Shown here piece after piece: positions 49,447 through 55,925 of a DNA stretch of 55,925 nt. The first letter of the stretch is position 1; every line of letters starts with the position of its first letter. A model generated the notes under the pieces. That model did no database searches, was not told where the DNA came from, and worked only from the letters and a program-made list of their open reading frames with translations. Where the stretch lies: contig NZ_BJMN01000057.1 of NCBI RefSeq assembly GCF_006539185.1, positions 1-55,925 on the forward strand. The letters are read 5' to 3'. The stretch comes from Streptomyces gardneri. Its GTDB lineage: Bacteria > Actinomycetota > Actinomycetes > Streptomycetales > Streptomycetaceae. The position numbers were made by a program, and so were the translations under genes.

Positions 49447-50004
49447 GTGATCGAAGAGACTCTCCTCGAGGCCGAGGAGAAGATGGAGAAGGCCGTCGTG
49501 GTCGCCAAGGAGGACTTCGCCGCGATCCGCACCGGCCGTGCGCACCCGGCGATGTTCAACAAGATCGTGGCGGACTACTACGGCGCCATCACCCCCATCA
49601 ACCAGCTCGCGTCGTTCTCCGTGCCGGAGCCGCGCATGGCGGTGGTGACCCCGTTCGACAAGAGCGCGCTGCGCAACATCGAGCAGGCCATCCGCGACTC
49701 GGACCTCGGCGTCAACCCGAGCAACGACGGCAACATCATCCGGGTGGTGTTCCCCGAGCTGACGGAGGAGCGCCGCCGGGAGTACATCAAGGTCGCCAAG
49801 GGCAAGGCCGAGGACTCGAAGATCTCGATCCGCTCGGTGCGCCGCAAGGCCAAGGAGTCCATCGACAAGCTCGTCAAGGACGGCGAGGTCGGCGAGGACG
49901 AGGGCCGTCGCGCGGAGAAGGAGCTCGACGACACCACCGCGAAGTACGTCGCGCAGGTGGACGAGCTGCTCAAGCACAAGGAAGCCGAGCTGCTCGAGGT
50001 CTGA
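49447..50004 (+). CDS. frr: ribosome recycling factor
   Basis: 185 residues; splits post-termination ribosomes with EF-G. MIEETLLEAEEKMEKAV, RTGRAHPAMFNKI and DGNIIRVVFPELTEERR are canonical. Tandem GTG codons at 49444 and 49447; AGGAG at 49436-49440 favours 49447. Stop overlaps the cdsA ATG (TGATG). Confidence 0.97.
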   Translation: MIEETLLEAEEKMEKAVVVAKEDFAAIRTGRAHPAMFNKIVADYYGAITPINQLASFSVPEPRMAVVTPFDKSALRNIEQAIRDSDLGVNPSNDGNIIRVVFPELTEERRREYIKVAKGKAEDSKISIRSVRRKAKESIDKLVKDGEVGEDEGRRAEKELDDTTAKYVAQVDELLKHKEAELLEV

Positions 50005-51107
50005 TGAACGACTCTTCCTGGGGGGCCCCGGGCGGCACCGACCGCCGGGGACCCGACCAGGGGCCTGCCCCGGCGGGTCCCGCATACGATCGGCATCAGG
50101 CGGCGCAGACTCGGCCCATGCCCATCGTGCCCGACGTTCCCGCCGGCGGATTCCAGGACGGTCACGGCCGGGGGGCCGCTCACCAGAGCGGTCCCCTGTT
50201 CCGTGACGAGACGCCGCACGAGCACCCGCAGGAGCCCATGTCCAGCCCCACCCCGCCTCCGCCGCCCGCGCCGACGGCGCCACGGCAGAAGAAGAGCGCG
50301 GGGCGGGACCTGGGCGCGGCCATAGGGGTCGGAGTCGGCCTCGGCGCCGTCATCATCGCCTCGCTGTTCATCTGGAAGCCGGCGTTCGTCGGGGTGATCG
50401 CGGTCGCCGTGGTCGTCGGTCTGTGGGAGCTCACCTCCCGCCTCCAGGAGCGCAAGGCCATCAAGGCTCCGCTGGTGCCGCTCGCGGTCGGCGGCGCGGC
50501 GATGGTCGTCGCCGGCTACGTCAGGGGTCCCGAGGGCGCCTGGGTGGCGATGGCGCTGACGGCGCTCGCGGTACTCGTCTGGCGGATGACGGAGCCCCCC
50601 GAGGGCTACCTGAAGGACGTCACGGCGGGTGTCTTCGCCGCGTTCTACGTGCCGTTCCTGGCGACGTTCGTGGCGATGCTGCTCACCGCGGACGACGGTC
50701 CGCAGCGGGTGCTGACCTTCCTGATCCTGACGGTGGTCAGCGACACCGGGGCGTACGCCGTCGGCTGGCGCTTCGGCAAGCACAAGCTGGCTCCGAGGAT
50801 CAGCCCCGGCAAGACCCGCGAGGGCCTCGTCGGTGCGTTGGCCTTCGCGATGGCGGCGGGCGCGCTGTGCATGGAGTTCATGATCGACGACGGGACCTGG
50901 TGGCAGGGCCTGCTCCTCGGTCTCGCGGTGGCGGCGAGCGCGACGCTCGGCGACCTCGGCGAGTCGATGATCAAGCGCGATCTCGGCATCAAGGACATGG
51001 GCACGCTGCTCCCGGGCCATGGCGGGATCATGGACCGGCTGGACTCGTTGTTGCCGACGGCGCCGGTGGTGTGGTTGCTGCTGGCGTTGTTCGTGGGGAC
51101 GAGCTGA
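50004..51107 (+). CDS. cdsA: phosphatidate cytidylyltransferase CdsA
   Basis: 367 residues. Makes CDP-diacylglycerol, the precursor of phosphatidylglycerol, cardiolipin and phosphatidylinositol. A proline/glycine-rich cytoplasmic N-terminus (about 100 residues, longer than in E. coli CdsA), then about seven membrane segments, and the CDS signature SATLGDLGESMIKRDLGIKD near the C-terminus, followed by LLPGHGGIMDRLDS. ATG overlaps the frr stop. Ends the rpsB-region operon. Confidence 0.95.
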   Translation: MNDSSWGAPGGTDRRGPDQGPAPAGPAYDRHQAAQTRPMPIVPDVPAGGFQDGHGRGAAHQSGPLFRDETPHEHPQEPMSSPTPPPPPAPTAPRQKKSAGRDLGAAIGVGVGLGAVIIASLFIWKPAFVGVIAVAVVVGLWELTSRLQERKAIKAPLVPLAVGGAAMVVAGYVRGPEGAWVAMALTALAVLVWRMTEPPEGYLKDVTAGVFAAFYVPFLATFVAMLLTADDGPQRVLTFLILTVVSDTGAYAVGWRFGKHKLAPRISPGKTREGLVGALAFAMAAGALCMEFMIDDGTWWQGLLLGLAVAASATLGDLGESMIKRDLGIKDMGTLLPGHGGIMDRLDSLLPTAPVVWLLLALFVGTS

Positions 51108-51123
51108 CCGGCCGGTCGGTTTC

Positions 51124-51147
51124 GTCCGTCGGAGACGGTTGACGGAC
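51124..51147. promoter_or_regulatory. 7-bp inverted repeat before a TACTCT -10 candidate
   Basis: GTCCGTC (51124-51130) and GACGGAC (51141-51147) around a ten-base spacer, just upstream of TACTCT (51154-51159), a candidate -10 for rlmN. Could be an operator or hairpin terminator for cdsA. Confidence 0.35.
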
Positions 51148-51315
51148 AGCGGGTACTCTGGAAGGGCTCGTGGCGCGTGCGTCGCGGGCCCTTCCGTCGT
51201 CCTCGCCGCCGCGAGGGCGCTCCAGTGAGGTCTCCTGGCTTCGGCATCGTCATGCCGCGCTTCCCGCCGACGCGGGGCTGTCCGGACCTCGTGCCGTCTG
51301 AGGAGACACCCGATC

Positions 51316-52428
51316 GTGGCCCGTCCTGTGCCCGGAGAACTCACTTTCATCGCCCCCAAGGGAGCCAAGAAGCCGCCGCGGCACCTGGCCGACCTCTCGC
51401 CCGCCGAGCGCAAGGAAGCCGTCGCCGCGATCGGCGAGAAGCCGTTCCGCGCCAAGCAGCTGTCGCAGCACTACTTCGCGCGGTACGCGCACGACCCCGC
51501 GCAGTGGACCGACATCCCGGCGGCCTCGCGGGAGAAGCTGGCCGGGGAGCTGCTGCCCGACCTGATGTCCGTCGTGCGGCACATCTCCTGCGACGACGAC
51601 ACCACCCGTAAGACCCTGTGGCGGCTGCACGACGGCACGCTCGTCGAGTCGGTGCTCATGCGCTACCCGGACCGGGTGACCATGTGCATCTCCTCGCAGG
51701 CCGGCTGCGGGATGAACTGCCCGTTCTGCGCGACCGGGCAGGCCGGTCTCGACCGGAACCTGTCGACCGCCGAGATCGTGCACCAGATCGTGGACGGCAT
51801 GCGCTCCCTGCGGGACGGGGAGGTGCCCGGGGGACCGGCGCGGCTCTCGAACATCGTCTTCATGGGCATGGGCGAGCCGCTCGCCAACTACAAGCGGGTC
51901 GTCGGCGCGATCCGCCGGCTCACCGACCCCGAGCCCGACGGCCTGGGGCTCTCGCAGCGCGGGATCACCGTGTCCACGGTCGGCCTCGTGCCGGCGATGC
52001 AGCGGTTCGCCGACGAGGGCTTCAAGTGCCGGCTCGCGGTCTCGCTGCACGCCCCCGACGACGAGCTGCGCGACACCCTGGTGCCGGTGAACACCCGCTG
52101 GAAGGTGCGCGAGGTCCTCGACGCCGCCTGGGAGTACGCGGAGAAGTCCGGCCGCCGGGTCTCCATCGAGTACGCGCTCATCCGCGACATCAACGACCAG
52201 GCCTGGCGCGGTGACCTCCTCGGCCGGCTGCTCAAGAACAAGCGGGTGCACGTCAACCTGATCCCGCTGAACCCGACCCCCGGTTCGAAGTGGACGGCGT
52301 CCCGTCCGGAGGACGAGAAGGCCTTCGTCGACGCCATCGCCCGCCACGGCGTTCCGGTGACCGTACGGGACACCCGCGGCCAGGAGATCGACGGTGCCTG
52401 TGGACAGCTGGCGGCCTCCGAGCGCTGA
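51316..52428 (+). CDS. rlmN: dual-specificity rRNA/tRNA methyltransferase RlmN
   Basis: 370 residues. Radical-SAM enzyme forming m2A2503 in 23S rRNA and m2A37 in some tRNAs. CGMNCPFC is the iron-sulfur CxxxCxxC motif near residue 131; MGMGEPLANY follows; the two methyl-transfer cysteines are Cys at GACGQL (C-terminal, near 363) and that of the cluster region. GTG at 51316 with GAGGAGA upstream. Monocistronic as placed, with a possible operator at 51124. Confidence 0.95.
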   Translation: MARPVPGELTFIAPKGAKKPPRHLADLSPAERKEAVAAIGEKPFRAKQLSQHYFARYAHDPAQWTDIPAASREKLAGELLPDLMSVVRHISCDDDTTRKTLWRLHDGTLVESVLMRYPDRVTMCISSQAGCGMNCPFCATGQAGLDRNLSTAEIVHQIVDGMRSLRDGEVPGGPARLSNIVFMGMGEPLANYKRVVGAIRRLTDPEPDGLGLSQRGITVSTVGLVPAMQRFADEGFKCRLAVSLHAPDDELRDTLVPVNTRWKVREVLDAAWEYAEKSGRRVSIEYALIRDINDQAWRGDLLGRLLKNKRVHVNLIPLNPTPGSKWTASRPEDEKAFVDAIARHGVPVTVRDTRGQEIDGACGQLAASER

Positions 52429-52462
52429 CCTTGTACTCTGAGGTCGAACACATCTCCATATT

Positions 52463-52557
52463 CCGACAGGGGAGCGCCACAGCGCTGAGAGTGCGGTCAC
52501 CGTAGGACCGCAGACCCTCTGAACCTTGCCCAGGTCATTCTGGGTAGGAAGTTCGGT
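52463..52557 (+). promoter_or_regulatory. TPP riboswitch (THI element)
   Basis: The aptamer signature is intact: GGGGAGC (52469), GCTGAGAG (52484), GACCCTCTGAACC (from about 52513) and GGTCATTCTGGGTAGGAAG (from about 52533). Lies between rlmN and thiB. Binding of thiamine pyrophosphate should reduce expression of thiBPQ; the 16-bp hairpin at 52578-52614 is the probable expression platform. Confidence 0.92.
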
Positions 52558-52577
52558 CGTTAACTCAAGCTGTTGCG

Positions 52578-52614
52578 CCCTGCCCGCGTCCGGTTGCGCC
52601 GGACGCGGGCAGGG
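52578..52614 (+). terminator. expression-platform terminator of the TPP riboswitch
   Basis: A perfect 16-bp stem (52578-52593 with 52599-52614), loop TTGCG, 20 bases after the aptamer and about 37 before thiB. Only a weak T/C tail (TCTCTTCC). Suggests regulation by transcription attenuation. Confidence 0.7.
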
Positions 52615-52651
52615 CCGCGTCTCTTCCTGGTCACACCCAGGAGGAATCTCA

Positions 52652-53764
52652 GTGAGCACCACCATCTCGTCGAGCACGAAGAGAATGGCCGCCGCCGCGC
52701 TCGTCGCGGCGCTCGGCGTCACCACCCTCGCCGCCTGCGGCACGGAGGACGTCCGTGACGCCGCGGGCAAGACCGGCGCTCCCGCGCCGAAGACCGTGAC
52801 CCTCGTGAGTCACGACTCCTTCAACGCCTCCAAGGAGGTGCTCGCGGAGTTCACGAAGGAGACCGGTTTCAAGGTCAAGGTCCTGAAGGCCGGCGACGCG
52901 GGCGAGGCCGTCAACAAGGAGATCCTGACCAAGGGCTCCCCGCAGGGCGACGTCTTCTTCGGCGTCGACAACACCCTGCTCTCCCGCGCCCTCGACAACG
53001 GGATCTTCGTCCCGTACGAGGCGAAGGGCGTCGACCGGGTCCCGGCCACGTACCGCCTCGACAAGGAGAACCGGGTCACGCCGATCGACTCCGGCGACAT
53101 CTGCGTCAACTACGACAAGAAGTACTTCGCGGACAAGAAGCTGGCGCCGCCGGTGACCTTCGACGATCTGGCGAAGCCCGCGTACAAGGACCTGCTCGTG
53201 GTCGAGAACCCCGAGCGGTCGTCCCCGGGGCTCGGCTTCCTGCTCGGCACCGCCGCCAAGTACGGCGACGAGGGCTGGCAGGACTACTGGACGAAGCTCA
53301 AGGCCAACGGCGTGAAGACCGTCGACAGCTGGGAGCTCGCCTACAACCAGGAGTTCTCGGGTTCGGCCGGCGGCAAGCAGGCCAAGGGCGACCGGCCGCT
53401 CGTCGTGTCGTACGCCTCCAGCCCGCCGGTCGAGGTGCTGTACGGCGAGCCGCAGCCGAAGGTGGCGCCCACCGGCGTCTCCACCGGCACCTGCTTCCGG
53501 CAGATCGAGTTCGCGGGCCTGCTGAACGGGGCGAAGAACCCCGAGGGCGGCAAGGCGCTGATCGACTTCCTGATCTCGAAGAAGTTCCAGGAGGACATGC
53601 CCCTCCAGATGTTCGTCAACCCGGTGGCGAAGGACGCGGCGCTGCCGGAGCTCTTCACGAAGCACGGTGTGGTCGTCGAGCAGCCGGAGACCATGGCGCC
53701 CGAGAAGATCGCCGAGAAGCGCGACCCGTGGATCCAGCAGTGGTCGTCGCTCGTTCTGAAGTAG
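52652..53764 (+). CDS. thiB: thiamine ABC transporter substrate-binding lipoprotein
   Basis: 370 residues. Lipoprotein signal peptide with lipobox LAAC (Cys29). Mature domain is a periplasmic-binding-fold protein of the ThiB/iron-type class: TLVSHDSFNASKEVLAEFTKET and VFFGVDNTLLSRALDNG match thiamine-binding homologues. Thiamine specificity is supported chiefly by the upstream TPP riboswitch. GTG at 52652 has AGGAGGAA upstream. Overlapped by the start of thiP. Confidence 0.9.
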   Translation: MSTTISSSTKRMAAAALVAALGVTTLAACGTEDVRDAAGKTGAPAPKTVTLVSHDSFNASKEVLAEFTKETGFKVKVLKAGDAGEAVNKEILTKGSPQGDVFFGVDNTLLSRALDNGIFVPYEAKGVDRVPATYRLDKENRVTPIDSGDICVNYDKKYFADKKLAPPVTFDDLAKPAYKDLLVVENPERSSPGLGFLLGTAAKYGDEGWQDYWTKLKANGVKTVDSWELAYNQEFSGSAGGKQAKGDRPLVVSYASSPPVEVLYGEPQPKVAPTGVSTGTCFRQIEFAGLLNGAKNPEGGKALIDFLISKKFQEDMPLQMFVNPVAKDAALPELFTKHGVVVEQPETMAPEKIAEKRDPWIQQWSSLVLK

Positions 53765-55416
53765 TCCCCGACCGCGGGGGAAGCGCGGCGCGGCTCGGCC
53801 TGATGGCCGCGCCCGTCGTCTTCTTCGCGCTCTTCTTCGCCTGGCCCGTCGTCTCGATCGTCGAGCGCGGGCTGCGGGTCGACGGGGCGTGGCAGTTCGG
53901 CCGGTTCGGCGAGACGCTGAGCCGGCCGGAGATCCTCGACGTCCTGTGGTTCACGTGCTGGCAGGCGCTCGCCTCGACCGGGCTGACCCTGCTGATCGCC
54001 CTGCCCGGGGCGTACGTCTTCGCGCGCTTCGACTTTCGCGGGAAGGGGCTGCTGCGGGCCGTCGTCACCATCCCCTTCGTGATGCCGACCGTCATGGTCG
54101 GTACGGCCTTCCTGGCGCTGGTCGGACGCGGCGGGCTCCTCGACGGACTGTGGGGCGTCCGGCTCGACGGCACGGTCTGGGCCATCCTGATCGCCCATGT
54201 GTTCTTCAACTACGCCGTCGTGGTCCGCACTGTCGGTGGCCTGTGGGCGCAGCTCGACCCGCGTCAGGAGGAGGCCGCCCGGGTCCTCGGGGCGTCCCGC
54301 TGGAGGGCGTGGCGGACGGTGACCCTGCCGGCGCTCGCCCCCTCCGTGGCCGCGGCGGCGCTGATGGTGTTCCTCTTCACGGCGAGTTCCTTCGCCGTCG
54401 TCCAGATCCTCGGCGGGTCCACGTACTCCACGCTGGAGACGGAGATCTACCGGCAGACCGTCGTCCGCTTCGATCTCACGACGGCCGCCGTCCTCACGAT
54501 GGTGCAGTTCGTCGCGGTCGGCCTCGTCCTCGCCGTGCACGCCCGGATCGTCCGCCGCCGGGAGACGGCGCTGAGGCTGGTCGCGCCCGAGGAGACCGCG
54601 CGCCGGCCCCGGGGTGCGGGCCAGTGGGCGCTGTTCGTGGTCGTCCTGGTGTCCGTCGCCCTGCTGATCGTGCTGCCGCTCGGGGTGCTCGTCGAGCGGT
54701 CCTTCGCCACCTCCCACGGATACGGGCTCGACTACTACCGGGCGCTGCAGACCCCGGACCCCTCCGGCACGTTCCTCGTGCCCCTGCTCGACACCATCGG
54801 GAACTCGCTCCGGTACGCCGTCGTGGCCACGCTGATCGCCCTGGTCATCGGCGGGCTCGCCGCGGCCGCGCTGACCCGGCGGGCCGGGCGGCTCGTCCGG
54901 GGCTTCGACGCGCTGCTCATGCTGCCGCTCGGGGTGTCGGCCGTCACCGTCGGCTTCGGGTTCCTCATCACGCTCGACGAGCCGCCGTTCGACCTGCGGG
55001 CCAGCTGGATCCTCGTACCGCTCGCGCAGGCCCTGGTCGGTGTGCCGTTCGTCGTACGGACGATGCTGCCGGTGCTGCGCGCGGTGGACGACCGGCTGCG
55101 GGAGGCGGCGGCGGTGCTCGGTGCCTCGCCGTGGCGGGCCTGGCGGGAGGTGGACCTGCCGCTGGTGCGGCGGGCGCTGCTGATCGCCGCCGGGTTCGCG
55201 TTCGCCGTCTCGCTCGGCGAGTTCGGCGCGACCGTGTTCATCGCCCGGCCCGACAGTCCGACGCTGACGGTGGCGGTGGCCCGGCTCCTCGGCCGCCCCG
55301 GCGAACTCAACTACGGCCAGGCGATGGCCCTCTCGACGATCCTGATGGTGGTGTGCGCGGTGTCCCTGCTGCTGCTCGAACGGCTCCGGACCGAGCGCAC
55401 CTCGGGGGAGTTCTGA
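53740..55416 (+). CDS. thiP: thiamine ABC transporter permease ThiP
   Basis: 558 residues. A fused permease with two copies of the binding-protein-dependent transport domain; each has an EAA-like loop (EEAARVLGASRWRAWRTVTLP near residue 180 and REAAAVLGASPWRAWREVDLP near 450), about 12 membrane segments in total. The GTG at 53740 has a weak GGAT upstream; GTG 53728 is an alternative, both inside the thiB 3' end, so the two genes are coupled. Stop overlaps the thiQ ATG. Confidence 0.9.
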   Translation: MVVARSEVVPDRGGSAARLGLMAAPVVFFALFFAWPVVSIVERGLRVDGAWQFGRFGETLSRPEILDVLWFTCWQALASTGLTLLIALPGAYVFARFDFRGKGLLRAVVTIPFVMPTVMVGTAFLALVGRGGLLDGLWGVRLDGTVWAILIAHVFFNYAVVVRTVGGLWAQLDPRQEEAARVLGASRWRAWRTVTLPALAPSVAAAALMVFLFTASSFAVVQILGGSTYSTLETEIYRQTVVRFDLTTAAVLTMVQFVAVGLVLAVHARIVRRRETALRLVAPEETARRPRGAGQWALFVVVLVSVALLIVLPLGVLVERSFATSHGYGLDYYRALQTPDPSGTFLVPLLDTIGNSLRYAVVATLIALVIGGLAAAALTRRAGRLVRGFDALLMLPLGVSAVTVGFGFLITLDEPPFDLRASWILVPLAQALVGVPFVVRTMLPVLRAVDDRLREAAAVLGASPWRAWREVDLPLVRRALLIAAGFAFAVSLGEFGATVFIARPDSPTLTVAVARLLGRPGELNYGQAMALSTILMVVCAVSLLLLERLRTERTSGEF

Positions 55417-55925
55417 TGCTTTCGATCAAGGACGCGACCGTACGGTTCGGGGAGCGGGCCGCGCTCGACGCCGTGGACCTGGAGGTCGCCGAGCACGAGA
55501 TCGTGTGTGTGCTCGGCCCCAGCGGCAGCGGCAAGTCCACGCTGCTCCGGGCCGTCGCGGGGCTCCAGACGCTGGACGGCGGTCGGGTGCTGCTGGCCGG
55601 CGCCGACCAGGCGGGCGTGCCGGTGCACCGGCGGGGCGTCGGCCTGATGTTCCAGGACCACCAGCTGTTCCCGCAGCGGGACGTCGGCGGCAACATCGCC
55701 TTCGGGCCGCGGATGCGCGGGGCCGGGAAGGCCGAGCAGGCGGAGCGGGTTCGGGAACTGCTCGAACTCGTCGGGCTGCCGGGGGCCGAGCGGCGTTCCG
55801 TCGCCGCGCTCTCCGGCGGCGAGCAGCAGAGGGTGGCGCTGGCGAGGGCGCTGGCGCCGCGGCCCCGGCTCCTCATGCTGGACGAGCCGCTCGGGCAGCT
55901 CGACCGCGGGCTGCGGGAGCGGCTC
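55416..55925 (+). CDS. thiQ: thiamine ABC transporter ATP-binding protein ThiQ (3' truncated)
   Basis: 170 residues to the window edge. Walker A GPSGSGKST near residue 35, Q-loop MFQDHQLFPQRDVGGNIAFG, signature LSGGEQQRVALARAL near 133, Walker B LLMLDEPLGQLD. The H-loop lies beyond the edge. ATG overlaps the thiP stop (TGATG). Energises the transporter encoded by thiB-thiP. Confidence 0.92.
   Translation, partial: MLSIKDATVRFGERAALDAVDLEVAEHEIVCVLGPSGSGKSTLLRAVAGLQTLDGGRVLLAGADQAGVPVHRRGVGLMFQDHQLFPQRDVGGNIAFGPRMRGAGKAEQAERVRELLELVGLPGAERRSVAALSGGEQQRVALARALAPRPRLLMLDEPLGQLDRGLRERL

Noticed and set aside
1..55925. Search for insertion sequences, att sites, CRISPR repeats, tRNA or rRNA genes
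   Set aside because: No transposase, integrase, regular spacer array or cloverleaf was seen; gene content is uniformly core.

Overview
The window is about 56 kb of high-GC DNA, with strong third-position GC, frequent GTG starts and many 1-4 base stop/start overlaps. Gene content and order match the conserved chromosomal core of Streptomyces: recG, smc, ftsY, nsdA, amtB-glnK-glnD, ffh, rpsP-rimM-trmD-rplS, four tandem signal peptidases, dprA, whiG, rpsB-tsf-pyrH-frr-cdsA, rlmN and a thiamine transporter. The species cannot be fixed from the sequence alone. I see no phage, insertion sequence, CRISPR array, tRNA, rRNA or biosynthetic cluster.

Layout. 1-8.3 kb: the tail of a DAK2/FakA-like gene, recG, rsmD, coaD, a SepIVA/DivIVA-like coiled-coil gene, a DUF177 gene, rpmF, rnc and mutM. 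8.4-11.1 kb: a divergent HxlR regulator/flavodoxin pair, a secreted CAP-domain protein on the minus strand, and an acylphosphatase. 11.1-15.5 kb: a 72-residue coiled-coil gene with its own structured leader and terminator, then smc. 15.5-21.7 kb: a glcP-type sugar permease with two phased operators, a luciferase-like oxidoreductase and a cytosine/allantoin-type permease on the minus strand, ftsY, and a primase/polymerase-domain gene. 21.7-28.1 kb: nsdA, then the nitrogen operon amtB-glnK-glnD behind a clear GlnR box. 28.1-33.6 kb: ffh, an ftsH paralogue, a minus-strand methyltransferase and a SprT-like metalloprotease gene behind an ECF-type promoter. 33.8-40.5 kb: rpsP, KH protein, rimM, trmD, rplS, sipWXYZ and a Nudix gene. 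40.5-46.3 kb: DUF2469, yraN, comM, dprA, whiG, a TetR regulator and a degenerate M23 protein. 46.5-52.4 kb: rpsB, tsf, pyrH, frr, cdsA, rlmN. 52.4-55.9 kb: a TPP riboswitch with a downstream terminator hairpin, then thiB, thiP and the truncated thiQ.

How the genes work together. Several groups serve translation and RNA maturation (rpmF, rnc, rsmD, rpsP, rimM, trmD, rplS, rpsB, tsf, frr, rlmN). Others serve the secretory membrane (ffh, ftsY, sipWXYZ, ftsH, cdsA), chromosome maintenance (recG, mutM, smc, dprA, comM) and development (nsdA, whiG). Regulation visible in the DNA includes the TPP riboswitch, the GlnR box, paired palindromes at glcP, strong hairpin terminators, and a recurring arrangement in which a -10 hexamer sits 6-9 bases before a start codon with no Shine-Dalgarno site, suggesting leaderless mRNAs for acyP, smc, ftsY, sipW, the TetR gene and probably the SprT-like gene.

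I did not find a wholly new multi-gene system. The most promising unexplained signals are the structured RNA candidate before the gene upstream of smc, the SprT-like zinc-ribbon protein with an ECF-type promoter, the secreted M23 domain lacking two catalytic histidines, and the glcP operator pair.
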